DNA of 64,000 bases, taken from DASRHT01 sp035293765. Its GTDB lineage: Bacteria; Chloroflexota; Ktedonobacteria; Ktedonobacterales; Ktedonobacteraceae. The notes beneath the pieces were generated by a model. It saw nothing but the letters and a program-made list of their open reading frames with translations, had not been told where the DNA came from and ran no database searches. The stretch is taken from positions 1-64,000 of the forward strand of contig DATGMF010000025.1 in the NCBI GenBank assembly GCA_035293765.1, written 5' to 3'. The position numbers and the translations under genes were made by a program. Below are positions 43,205-51,159 of the stretch, piece by piece. Every line of letters starts with the position of its first letter. Position 1 is the first letter of the stretch.

Positions 43205-45127
43205 ATGGCAAAAGTACTCGGCATTGATCTTGGGACCACAAACTCGGTTATGGCGATCATCGAAGCCGGTGAACCGACCGTGCTGGAGAATAGGGAAGGG
43301 TCGCGGATCACCCCCTCGATTGTGGCGGTAACGAAAAGCGGTGAACGGCTGGTCGGTCAGGTAGCCAAACGGCAAGCAGTCACCAACCCGGAGAATACCG
43401 TCTTTTCAATCAAGCGCCTGATGGGGCGTAAGTTTGACGATCCCGAAGTGCAGCGCACCATAAAAATGGTCCCTTACAAGATTGCGCGCGCCGCCAATGG
43501 CGATGTGCGCGTCGTCATTGAGGGTCGCGAATACAGCCCGCCCGAAATCTCAGCGATGATTTTGCAGAAGATGAAGCTCGACGCCGAGGCCAAGCTGGGA
43601 GAGAGGATCACCCAGGCGGTCATTACCGTCCCCGCCTACTTTAACGACGCCCAGCGTCAGGCCACGAAAGACGCGGGTCGCATCGCCGGACTGGAGGTGT
43701 TGCGCATCATCAACGAGCCGACTGCGGCTTCCCTGGCCTATGGTCTGGAGAAGAACAAAGACCAGACCATTGCCGTCTACGACCTGGGCGGCGGCACCTT
43801 TGATATCTCGATCCTGCAACTGGGTGAAGGGGTCTTCGAGGTCAAGGCCACCAACGGCGATACCCACCTGGGCGGCGATGATTTTGACCAGCGCATCGTC
43901 GATTGGATCGCCGATGAGTTTCGCAAGGAGCAGGGCATTGACCTGCGCCAGGACCGCATGGCCCTCCAGCGTCTCAAAGAGGCGGCAGAGCGAGCCAAGA
44001 TAGAGCTATCTTCAACCATGCAGACGGAGATCAATCTGCCCTTTATTACCGCAGATGCCAGCGGGCCAAAGCACCTCGTCATGACGCTCACCCGCGCAAA
44101 GCTGGAGCAACTGGTCGGCGACCTGATTGAGCGCACACGCGGTCCGGTGATGAAGGCGCTGGAAGATGCGGATATCAAAGCTTCGGATGTGAATGAGGTT
44201 GTGCTGGTGGGCGGCCAGACGCGCATGCCTGCCGTAGTCGAGCTGGTGCGCAAGATTTTCAACAAGGAGCCACACAAGGGCGTCAATCCTGACGAAGTGG
44301 TAGCCATCGGCGCAGCTATCCAGGCCGGTGTGCTCAAGGGTGAAGTCAAGGATGTGCTGCTGCTCGACGTGACCCCGCTTTCGTTGGGAGTCGAGACGCT
44401 CGGTGGCGTCATGACCAGGTTGATTGAGCGCAACACGACTATCCCGACGCGCAAAAGCGAAACCTTTAGCACCGCAGTCGATAACCAGCCAGCCGTCGAG
44501 ATCCACGTATTGCAGGGCGAGCGCGAGCTGGCTCGTGACAATAAGAGCCTGGGCCACTTCACCTTGCAGGGCATCGCGCCCGCGCCGCGTGGCATACCGC
44601 AGATCGACGTCACCTTCGATATCGATGCGAACGGCATCCTCAACGTCTCCGCCCGCGATAAAGCCACTGGCAAGGAGCAGGCTATCACTATCACCGCCTC
44701 TAGCGGTCTCTCTCAGGCGGATGTTGATCGCATGGTGCGCGAGGCCGAGACGCATGCTCAGGAAGATCGCAGGCGCAAAGAGGAGATCGAGCTGCGTAAC
44801 CGCGCGGATAACGTCGCCTATCAGTCCGAGCGCACGCTGAACGATCTGGACGGCAAGGTTTCGCCCAGCCTGCGTGAAGAGGCGCAAGGGAAGCTCCAGA
44901 CATTGCGTGACGCGCTCTCAAGCAACGATACCGACCGCATGCGCAGCACGATGAGCGACCTGGAACAGACGATGCAGCGGATCGGCCAGGAGGTCTACAG
45001 CCAGGCAGGCGCAACAGCCGGTCCCGGCGGCCCCGGCCCCAATATGCCACCTCGTCCGGGTGAAGCGCCAGGCCGTGAGCCAGGATCAGACTCCGGCACC
45101 ATCGAAGGTGAGTATCGCGAGATCTAA
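43205..45127 (+). CDS. dnaK: chaperone DnaK (Hsp70)
   Basis: 640 aa. ATPase domain (1-385): GIDLGTTNSVMA, INEPTAASLAYGL, VYDLGGGTFDISIL, VVLVGGQTRMPAV. The linker DVLLLDVTPLSLGVETLGG is followed by the substrate-binding domain and helical lid, with the disordered Gly/Pro-rich tail ending EGEYREI. Length and motifs are normal. AGAGAGAAGC precedes the start. It lies between grpE and a repeat-filled 270-base gap before dnaJ. Confidence 0.98.
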   Translation: MAKVLGIDLGTTNSVMAIIEAGEPTVLENREGSRITPSIVAVTKSGERLVGQVAKRQAVTNPENTVFSIKRLMGRKFDDPEVQRTIKMVPYKIARAANGDVRVVIEGREYSPPEISAMILQKMKLDAEAKLGERITQAVITVPAYFNDAQRQATKDAGRIAGLEVLRIINEPTAASLAYGLEKNKDQTIAVYDLGGGTFDISILQLGEGVFEVKATNGDTHLGGDDFDQRIVDWIADEFRKEQGIDLRQDRMALQRLKEAAERAKIELSSTMQTEINLPFITADASGPKHLVMTLTRAKLEQLVGDLIERTRGPVMKALEDADIKASDVNEVVLVGGQTRMPAVVELVRKIFNKEPHKGVNPDEVVAIGAAIQAGVLKGEVKDVLLLDVTPLSLGVETLGGVMTRLIERNTTIPTRKSETFSTAVDNQPAVEIHVLQGERELARDNKSLGHFTLQGIAPAPRGIPQIDVTFDIDANGILNVSARDKATGKEQAITITASSGLSQADVDRMVREAETHAQEDRRRKEEIELRNRADNVAYQSERTLNDLDGKVSPSLREEAQGKLQTLRDALSSNDTDRMRSTMSDLEQTMQRIGQEVYSQAGATAGPGGPGPNMPPRPGEAPGREPGSDSGTIEGEYREI

Positions 45128-45143
45128 GCTTGACTCTGCAAAC

Positions 45144-45249
45144 GGAGGCGGCGGATTCATGGACTTCTTTTCCGCGCTCGGTAGGGGCAGGGCTTGCCCC
45201 TGCCCTGCTGCGCGGAACATTTCAATGTACAGGGGATATCCGCCGCCTC
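45144..45249. repeat. nested palindromic repeat (GTAGGGGC family) between dnaK and dnaJ
   Basis: Three concentric inverted repeats: GAGGCGGCGGA/TCCGCCGCCTC (45145-45155, 45239-45249), TTCCGCGC/GCGCGGAA (45170-45177, 45210-45217) and a core GGGGCAGGGCTTGCCCCTGC (from 45183). The flank CGCGGAACATTTCAA equals that at 12152-12166. It could weaken transcription into dnaJ. Confidence 0.75.
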
Positions 45250-45292
45250 TTCTTTCGCCTTAAACCTATTTATGCCCTTTGACGTAATAACT

Positions 45293-45365
45293 GTAGGGGC
45301 AGGTCTCGCACCTGCCCTGCAACTGATCCATTCCCAACATGGGCGGGCGCGAAACCTGTCCCTAC
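45293..45365. repeat. second GTAGGGGC-family palindrome before dnaJ
   Basis: GTAGGGGCAGGTCTCGCACC at 45293 is matched by the imperfect inverse ending AAACCTGTCCCTAC at 45365. It ends about 36 bases before the dnaJ start codon. Confidence 0.65.
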
Positions 45366-45401
45366 GAAGATATAGCGCAATATTGTGGAGAGATTGAGCT
45401 G

Positions 45402-46421
45402 ATGGCAGTCGATTTTAAGGACTATTATAAAATATTGGGGGTAAACAGAGACGCCGATCAGAAGGCGATCAGGCAAGCCTATCGTAAGCTGGCGCGCCAG
45501 TATCATCCCGATGTTAATCCCAATGACAAGACGGCGGAAGAAAAATTTAAGGAGATTAACGAGGCCAACGAGGTGCTCTCTGATCCCGAAAAGCGCCAGA
45601 AATACGACGAGATGCTGAACTATTACCAGCAGTATGGACGCTGGCCCGGCGAAGGAGCGCAGGCTGGCGCCGGTCGAGGAGCGGGGACAGGCGGTTTTGG
45701 GAGGGGAAACTACCAGTATTATACCGTCAATGAGGAGGATCTGGAGGATCTCTTTGGCGGGCAATCGCCTTTCTCCGACTTTTTCGAGACCTACTTCCAT
45801 TCTGGCTTTGCCCCTGGAGGCGCAACACGTACCAGAGCGGGGCGACGAGCGCAGCCCAGGCGTGGCGAAGATGTCGAATCGCCTATCGAGGTTACATTGG
45901 CAGAAGCGTACCAGGGCGTCACCCGCACGTTTGAACTCACTGAGCCCGATGGCACGACGCGCCGTTTAGAGGTAAAGATCCCCGCAGGCGTGGATGATGG
46001 CGCGCGTATTCGCATCGCCGGACAGGGGGTGCAGGGAGCTGCTGGCCGTGGCGACCTCTATTTGCGCGTTCACATCCGTCCCGACCCGCGCTATACCCGC
46101 GAGGGCACAACCTTGCGTACAACGGTGGATGTCCCCCTGGCAACTGCCATGCTCGGCGGCGAAGTGCCGGTGCCAACGCCAGATGGTCGCCGCCTGCTGC
46201 TACGCATCCCGGCTGGTACCGCCAACGGCAGAGCGTTTCGCCTGCGAGGAAAGGGCATGCCTCATGTCGGACAGCCGGAGCAGCGCGGCGATTTGTATGC
46301 CGAAACCTCGGTCGTGCTGCCGACCCATCTCACCGATGAGCAGCGACGCCTCTTCGAGGCTTTCGCCCGTTCTATCGGTTATACCGGTCAATCCACCACA
46401 GGAGCAGGGGAGCAATCATGA
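45402..46421 (+). CDS. dnaJ: DnaJ/CbpA-type co-chaperone without zinc finger
   Basis: 339 aa from the ATG at 45402, preceded by GGAGAG; an ATG 63 bases upstream lies inside the palindromic repeat and would add a non-J-domain leader. J domain (residues 6-70) with the HPD triad at 35-37, a Gly/aromatic-rich linker (about 85-115), then the two C-terminal beta-barrel domains (from DVESPIEVTLAEAYQGVTRTFEL). The CxxCxGxG zinc-binding repeats of DnaJ are absent, so this is the class II (CbpA/DnaJ2) type. It overlaps the next gene by 4 nt. Confidence 0.94.
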   Translation: MAVDFKDYYKILGVNRDADQKAIRQAYRKLARQYHPDVNPNDKTAEEKFKEINEANEVLSDPEKRQKYDEMLNYYQQYGRWPGEGAQAGAGRGAGTGGFGRGNYQYYTVNEEDLEDLFGGQSPFSDFFETYFHSGFAPGGATRTRAGRRAQPRRGEDVESPIEVTLAEAYQGVTRTFELTEPDGTTRRLEVKIPAGVDDGARIRIAGQGVQGAAGRGDLYLRVHIRPDPRYTREGTTLRTTVDVPLATAMLGGEVPVPTPDGRRLLLRIPAGTANGRAFRLRGKGMPHVGQPEQRGDLYAETSVVLPTHLTDEQRRLFEAFARSIGYTGQSTTGAGEQS

Positions 46422-46732
46422 ACGAGCAATGCTATACACGCATCATTCTTGGGAGCAGCCAGACGACCTCTTATTACAGCGAAGAGGAAACCGCGCAATA
46501 CTGCCGCATGGAAGTGCAGTTTATTCGCCAACTCTATGACGCGGGCATCATCGAAGGCATCGACGTCCCAGGCGAGGAGCGGCGTTTCAGCGAAGAAGAT
46601 ATGACACTGTTGCGCCGCATTCGCCGCCTTCATCAGGACCTCGGCGTCAACCTCGAAGGGATCGGCATCATCATGCGCCTCCAGGCCCGCCTCGAAGCCC
46701 TGCAACGCGAACTTGAACAATACAAGCAATGA
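46418..46732 (+). CDS. MerR-family HspR/CbpM-like regulator
   Basis: 104 aa, starting in an ATGA overlap with dnaJ. It shows the MerR winged-helix pattern: YYSEEETAQYCRMEVQFIRQLYDAGIIEG, RRFSEEDMTLLRRIRRLHQDLGVNLEGIGIIMRL, then a coiled coil. In Actinobacteria HspR ends the dnaK operon and represses it; in proteobacteria CbpM inhibits CbpA. Position after a CbpA-type DnaJ fits either role. An operator-like palindrome lies ahead of grpE, so autoregulation is plausible but not shown. Confidence 0.85.
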   Translation: MNEQCYTRIILGSSQTTSYYSEEETAQYCRMEVQFIRQLYDAGIIEGIDVPGEERRFSEEDMTLLRRIRRLHQDLGVNLEGIGIIMRLQARLEALQRELEQYKQ

Positions 46733-46761
46733 GTTGAATAAAGCCAGAAAGGATTCAGCGC

Positions 46762-47514
46762 ATGGCCGACCAATCCCCTATTTCAGCGGGTCAATGGGAA
46801 GAGAGCGATTCGCAGCATTTTCTAGAGACCAACGAGATCTTCGTGCCCGGACGTGCGGAACAGACGAGCACGCTTTTGGGACTGATCCCGGCGCGCAAGG
46901 ATGAAGATTTCTCGCTGGTAGAACTGGCAGCGGGCGGCGGCGAACTGGCGGCGGCGATCCTGGAGCAATTTCCCAACTGCCGCTATCTCGCGCTCGACGG
47001 CTCGACAGTGATGCTTGAGCAATTGAGCCAGCGGCTGGCCCGTTTTGGTGACCACGTAGAAGTGAGCTGGTTTGATATCGCGGCCCAGGACTGGCGCGCG
47101 CAGCTACCCACCGATCTGCGCTGCGTCCTTTCTTCGCTCTGTATCCATCACCTCTCGGGCGAAGGCAAGCAGCAACTTTTCAAAGACATAGCGGCGATTC
47201 TTGAGCCTGGGGGAGCGTTGTTGCTGGCCGATATCATCGAGCCCGCCAACCGCCAGATCGCCGATCTCTTCGCGCGTCAATATGACGAGATTGTGCGCGA
47301 GCAGAGCCTCGCAATCAGAGGCGACCTGAGCGGCTATGAGCGTTACAAAGAGCTCCAATGGAACTATTTTCTCCATGACTACGGCACCCCCGACACATTC
47401 GACCAGCCCTCGCCCCTCAGCGACCAGTTGCGCTGGCTCAGCGAAGCAGGCTTTAGCAGCGTCGATTGCTATTGGATGCGAGCGGGACATGCGGTTTACG
47501 GAGGATATAAGTAA
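46762..47514 (+). CDS. class I SAM-dependent methyltransferase
   Basis: 250 aa. Motif I is LVELAAGGGELAAAIL (near residues 52-67), the acidic residue of motif II lies in YLALDGSTVML, and motif IV reads VLSSLCIHHLSGEGKQQLF, followed by LEPGGALLLADIIEP. The layout is that of UbiE/Trm-type small-molecule methyltransferases. It is 29 bases after the MerR gene, perhaps in the same transcript. Substrate unknown. Confidence 0.88.
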   Translation: MADQSPISAGQWEESDSQHFLETNEIFVPGRAEQTSTLLGLIPARKDEDFSLVELAAGGGELAAAILEQFPNCRYLALDGSTVMLEQLSQRLARFGDHVEVSWFDIAAQDWRAQLPTDLRCVLSSLCIHHLSGEGKQQLFKDIAAILEPGGALLLADIIEPANRQIADLFARQYDEIVREQSLAIRGDLSGYERYKELQWNYFLHDYGTPDTFDQPSPLSDQLRWLSEAGFSSVDCYWMRAGHAVYGGYK

Positions 47515-47672
47515 TATAAGCTTCTTTCCTCTCTTATTGTAAGGCATCCGTCAATGGTTCCGCTTCGTCCAATTGGCGGATGTTTTTTCACGTTCGTTCA
47601 TGTATGCTTCTTATAGCCAATATAACGCGAAATCGCCTTGTAATAGAGAAGGTTTCAAAGAACTTCGATACC

Positions 47673-47748
47673 ACGCTCCGTAGGGGCGGGGCTTGCCCTT
47701 GCCCTTGCCCTTGCCCTGCCAATGTGTCAATGGCGTTAGAGCGCGGAA
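47673..47748. repeat. GTAGGGGC-family repeat with CTTGCC hexamer expansion
   Basis: After CGCTCCGTAGGGGCGGGG the sequence runs through four consecutive CTTGCC-type hexamers (47692-47715), where other copies have one. The outer flanks CGCTCCG and AGAGCGCGG pair. Slipped-strand expansion of a repeat copy is the likely origin. Confidence 0.65.
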
Positions 47749-47769
47749 GCTATCAAAGGAGAACGAAGC

Positions 47770-48468
47770 ATGCAGGAGCAGTCGGATATTGCCCAAAAAC
47801 TCTCACATGTCCTGTGGATTGCGGGCTCCCCGTGTTCGGGGAAGTCCACCATCAGCCACACTATTACCCGCATCTACGTCTTTCTCGATTACCATGTTGA
47901 CGCTCTTGCACGCCATCATTTTGCACGGCGGATCGCTGCGGGAGATGCTGAGGCAGAGGCGTTTCTGAAGATGAGTATGGACCAGCGCTGGGTACAGCGG
48001 TCCGTCGAAGAGATGTTTCAAGAGACCATTGTGTCCTGGACCAGAGATTTTGCTCTGGTGATTGAGGATCTGCTGGCCCTGCCAAAAGAAAATTTTATCG
48101 TGGCTGAGGGCAACTTCTTCCCAGAATGCGTTGCTCCATATCTTTCCAGCCCGCATCAAGCGATCTGGCTGGTGCCGACGGATAGCTTCTGCGAACAGGC
48201 CAGGCGGCGCAAACACGCGGAACTGATCAGGCGGCAGCAGCGCCATGGCGTTTATAATGAGGGCAGCGATCCCGGAAAACGCCTGCGCAACCTCATCGAG
48301 CGAGATTGCCTGCTTGCACACTATGTCAAGCAGAAGGCCGAAGCCCATCATCTTCCCCTGTATGAGGTCGATGGCAGTCATTCGTTGGAAGAAATGACGG
48401 AACTGGTCGAAAGACATTTCGATCCATATTTGATTGAGTGGTTTAGCCGCAAAAAAGGAAATCATTGA
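47770..48468 (+). CDS. P-loop kinase-like protein
   Basis: 232 aa. P-loop GSPCSGKST at residues 19-27, preceded by the hydrophobic strand VLWIA. There is a helical lid-like section, the FIVAEGNFFPE strand (possible Walker B/substrate site) and the Arg-rich QARRRKHAELIRRQQRHG, which may serve as a lid with catalytic arginines. The layout is like small-molecule, shikimate- or zeta-type kinases. Substrate unknown. It is flanked by repeats and a hairpin, hence a single-gene unit. Confidence 0.75.
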   Translation: MQEQSDIAQKLSHVLWIAGSPCSGKSTISHTITRIYVFLDYHVDALARHHFARRIAAGDAEAEAFLKMSMDQRWVQRSVEEMFQETIVSWTRDFALVIEDLLALPKENFIVAEGNFFPECVAPYLSSPHQAIWLVPTDSFCEQARRRKHAELIRRQQRHGVYNEGSDPGKRLRNLIERDCLLAHYVKQKAEAHHLPLYEVDGSHSLEEMTELVERHFDPYLIEWFSRKKGNH

Positions 48469-48488
48469 TGCAGCGTAAGATTGATAGT

Positions 48489-48530
48489 AAGCAGTTCTCT
48501 CTCTTTTAAAAAAACGGGAGAGAACTGCTT
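48489..48530. terminator. hairpin terminator
   Basis: AAGCAGTTCTCTC (48489-48501) and GAGAGAACTGCTT (48518-48530) with T-rich and A-rich loop sequence, after the P-loop gene. Confidence 0.7.
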
Positions 48531-48553
48531 AACGTGCTATCTCAACAAAATCG

Positions 48554-48907
48554 CTAAACGCAGCTATTAGCGTTATTCGACCACTCCATCTGAACGGTGT
48601 AGTCACCGATTTGCTTGACCTGCCAGGCGCAAATGTCGCCGATCTCCCCATTATTTTGATCGTACCATCCTTGCCCTGGGACGGGATCAGTTATGGCCTC
48701 GCACAGCTCATGGGAGCTGGTCGCGGTCAGTGCGTCGAATACGGAAAGGTTGTTTGCGCAGCCTGCACAATCGGGATAAGGCATCACGGCGTAGAAAATT
48801 TGCCCGATGATGGTATCGTGATAGCCGCAGAATGTCTGGCAAGAGTTCGTACCTCCCTGGCTGACTGTGGTCCCGCTTGGTGGGAAAAGACCCAGAAATA
48901 TAACCAT
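48554..48907 (-). pseudogene. truncated C-terminal part of a secreted peptidase-like protein
   Basis: 117 codons ending in a complete C-terminus. They contain SSHELCEAITDPVPGQGWYD and NNGEIGDICAW, a His-Glu motif plus acidic GEIGD pattern seen at the end of larger exported putative metallopeptidases. The usual N-terminal 150-250 residues and signal peptide are missing; the first codon overlaps nothing plausible, and the zinc-finger gene ends 10 bases upstream. It is probably a remnant of a deletion or recombination. Confidence 0.6.
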
Positions 48908-48917
48908 GTACGGCTCT

Positions 48918-49202
48918 TTACGTCTCTTGCTTCAACTTCTGGCCGCAATTGAAGCAGTAATTGTGGCTAGCAGGCGAGGCGACGCCGCACGAACGGCAGG
49001 CGGTGATCATTTTCCTGTTAGCGTGAAGTGTTTCACCCCTTTGCTGAGCTGCTTGCCACTCTCTTTCAATGGCCTCCCGGTGGAGATCAATGCACTCATC
49101 GCAGATACACACTCCCGCCGGCCCTGCTATGAGTTGCTGTACTTTATCTCGCTCCTTGCCACAGAAGGAGCAACGATCTGTTGTGCTGCTATTTTGAAAC
49201 AT
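48918..49202 (-). CDS. stand-alone ClpX-type zinc-finger plus zinc-ribbon protein
   Basis: 94 aa. Residues 11-45 reproduce the ClpX N-terminal C4 finger (Cys11, 14, 34, 37; CSFCGKERD and AGVCICDECIDLHREAIE) but no AAA+ domain follows. A second zinc ribbon (Cys69, 72, 83, 86) closes the protein. The ClpX finger dimerises and docks adaptors or substrates, so this small protein could be a decoy or adaptor. GGAAGG precedes the start. Downstream is the truncated peptidase. Confidence 0.75.
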   Translation of the reverse strand: MFQNSSTTDRCSFCGKERDKVQQLIAGPAGVCICDECIDLHREAIEREWQAAQQRGETLHANRKMITACRSCGVASPASHNYCFNCGQKLKQET

Positions 49203-49237
49203 CTGCCATCTTCCTTCCCTGTTATGATTATGTTATA

Positions 49238-49250
49238 TGTTACAGTAACA
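49238..49250. promoter_or_regulatory. TGTTACAGTAACA palindrome in a divergent promoter region
   Basis: A perfect 6-1-6 palindrome lies 36 bases upstream of the zinc-finger gene and about 85 bases before the divergent nucleotidyltransferase gene. It is embedded in AT-rich sequence with several GTTA units, consistent with an operator. Confidence 0.35.
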
Positions 49251-49335
49251 ACCGGTAAAACAAAAGGTTGGTGCTTATTCTAACCGCAATATGGAGATTT
49301 GCATAGTCTTTCTTTTTGAGTAGGGGGCGATCAGG

Positions 49336-50127
49336 TTGTCTTTTGCTGCATCTACAAATCCGACGCCATATGACGAAGTGAATGCACTTCTTCTCTTATT
49401 GCTTACAAGGGTGCAAGCTATCCTGCGTGAAAAGCTGGTCGGCTGTTACCTCTATGGTTCGCTCTCATTAGGGGATTTTGACCCGGAGTCCAGCGATATC
49501 GATTTCCTGATTGTGACTACGGAAAATCTCACCGGAAACGTGCTGGAAGAGCTGCGATCCATGCATGCCGATATTGCCGCTAGTGGACTACCTTATGCCA
49601 GGCGGTTAGAGGGTTCCTACATTCCGCGTGTGGCCCTTCGACGGTACGATCCTCGTAATGCCAGCCATCCAACGCTTGGAATAGATTGGGATTTTCACGT
49701 CGGGCAACATGGGAGCAATTGGATTATTGAACGTTATATCGTGCGCGAGCATGGCGTTATCGTATGGGGTCCCTCGCCCAAAACATTGATCGATCCCGTC
49801 CCTATGCAAGCAATTAAAGCAGCCGTATGTGAAACGATCAGAACCTTCTGGACGGCTCAACTTGCGGGGTCAGAGTGGTTACGCCCGCGTGAGTATCAGG
49901 CATTTGCCATTTTGACCATGTGTCGCGCATTATACACTTTGCAACAGGGTGTTGTGGCTTCCAAACCAGCAGCAGCAGCCTGGGCCTGCCAGGCCATTGA
50001 TGCTAAATGGCGACCAACCGTCGAAAGAGCATTGATCTGGCGCACCCAGCATATAAAAGACGATTTGAGCGAAACGCTTGATTTTCTGCGTTTCGCAATC
50101 GCATATAGCGAAGAACTGTGTGGGTAA
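49336..50127 (+). CDS. nucleotidyltransferase of the aminoglycoside-adenylyltransferase type
   Basis: 263 aa from a TTG at 49336 (AGGGGG upstream; no earlier ATG in frame). The Pol-beta nucleotidyltransferase signature is intact: GS at residues 41-42 and SDIDFLIV with metal ligands Asp54 and Asp56. The C-terminal helical domain (TFWTAQL, RALYTLQQGVVASKPAAAAWA) matches AadA/DUF4111 proteins. Family members adenylylate streptomycin and spectinomycin, but divergent members have unknown substrates. It is followed by repeat remnants. Confidence 0.85.
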   Translation: MSFAASTNPTPYDEVNALLLLLLTRVQAILREKLVGCYLYGSLSLGDFDPESSDIDFLIVTTENLTGNVLEELRSMHADIAASGLPYARRLEGSYIPRVALRRYDPRNASHPTLGIDWDFHVGQHGSNWIIERYIVREHGVIVWGPSPKTLIDPVPMQAIKAAVCETIRTFWTAQLAGSEWLRPREYQAFAILTMCRALYTLQQGVVASKPAAAAWACQAIDAKWRPTVERALIWRTQHIKDDLSETLDFLRFAIAYSEELCG

Positions 50128-50176
50128 TCAGGAGGCGCATGAGAAGTGGGATGAAAGGGAAGACGAGCGATAAATC

Positions 50177-50222
50177 GGACGTGATCAATCGCGTCGCCAC
50201 GAAGAATTCGAGCGTTTCAAAC
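50177..50222. repeat. degenerate composite-repeat fragment
   Basis: GACGTGATCAATCGCGTCGC and the following CACGAAGAATTCG resemble the repeat at 58851 (GATTGATCGCGTCTCCCACG). It is a diverged copy between two genes. Confidence 0.35.
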
Positions 50223-50230
50223 GGAGAAGG

Positions 50231-51091
50231 TTAAGGCCGAATCTCCATCTCAAATCCATAACGCAAAAACAAATGACTCTCCGCTCGTTTGATACCGACC
50301 AGCGTTCCCCATAGCGGATGCTCCGGCGCAAAGAGTTTGCCAGCGATCAGGCCGGGGCGGTCGCTGGAACTTTCGCGACCCGCGAGCTGGGGAGCCAGCG
50401 TGAGGAATAGCTCGTCCAGGTAGCGTTCGGCGAAGAAATCCCCGATGAGATGAGGACCGCCTTCGACCAGAATCACGTCGCAGGAGCGGATACGACATAT
50501 GGTCTGTACGACATCTTGAACAGTAAGACGCCCGGTTGCGGGAACAACCTCCATTTGCGTGTTGGCTGAAAGCGGTTGCTGCGCCTCGATCTGTTGCGCT
50601 CCCTGACGCGTGGTTACAATCAACACGGGAACTTCGGGTGAACGGAAGAGTACGTGGTTGAGGTGAATCTTGCCTTGAGCGGACACAATCACGTTAAGCG
50701 GCGGTCGCGTTTTTCCCAGCGCGGCACGTAATTCACGGTATGCGTGGGCGAGGGGGCGATAGACGTGTTCGGCGGTCCAGCGGTGACCGGGCGAGGCGTT
50801 GAGCGTGCCCGCGCCAACGATGACCGCGTCGGCGGTAGCTCTCAGCAGCCCCATCACCATCCGGTCATGCTGGTTGAAGCCGCTGATATCGCCCCCGCCC
50901 TTATGACCCGGCACGTCCAGTTCGACCACGCCATCCAGCGTCGTCACGAAGTTTCCAATGATATAGGGCCGGTCGGGATGAGCCGGAAAGCCGAGCGACC
51001 CGTAGAGATTGGCGAGTTCAGCCGGTAAAGGCAGTAGCTGCTGTTCATATTGCCGATCATATAGGGTTTCGAGTGGCGTCAGGGTGTTCAT
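50231..51091 (-). CDS. RibD C-terminal/dihydrofolate-reductase-like reductase
   Basis: 286 aa from the ATG at 51089-51091, with GCGGAG upstream. The RibD_C pattern is clear: PYIIGNFVTTLDGVVEL, DRMVMGLLRATADAVIVGAGTL, PPLNVIVSAQGKI, DVILVEGGPHLIGDFF and DELFLTLAPQLAGR. It binds NADPH. Stand-alone versions reduce pyrimidine or deazaflavin-type intermediates, or are of unknown substrate. No other riboflavin gene is near. Confidence 0.85.
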   Translation of the reverse strand: MNTLTPLETLYDRQYEQQLLPLPAELANLYGSLGFPAHPDRPYIIGNFVTTLDGVVELDVPGHKGGGDISGFNQHDRMVMGLLRATADAVIVGAGTLNASPGHRWTAEHVYRPLAHAYRELRAALGKTRPPLNVIVSAQGKIHLNHVLFRSPEVPVLIVTTRQGAQQIEAQQPLSANTQMEVVPATGRLTVQDVVQTICRIRSCDVILVEGGPHLIGDFFAERYLDELFLTLAPQLAGRESSSDRPGLIAGKLFAPEHPLWGTLVGIKRAESHLFLRYGFEMEIRP

Positions 51092-51125
51092 ACTATGCGC
51101 TCCGCTAAAGTAAAGAATGCGTGTG

Positions 51126-51154
51126 CAGGGCAAGCGCGAGGCATTGCCCCTACG
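51126..51154. repeat. GTAGGGGC-family repeat, inverted orientation
   Basis: AGGGCAAGCGCGAGGCATTGCCCCTACG is the reverse complement of a family unit. It sits between the reductase gene and the acyl-CoA synthetase stop. Confidence 0.55.
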
Positions 51155-51159
51155 ATTGG

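Noticed and set aside
43777..44887. Long minus-strand ORFs inside dnaK
   Set aside because: Antisense frames of dnaK; they are a consequence of its codon bias, not genes.
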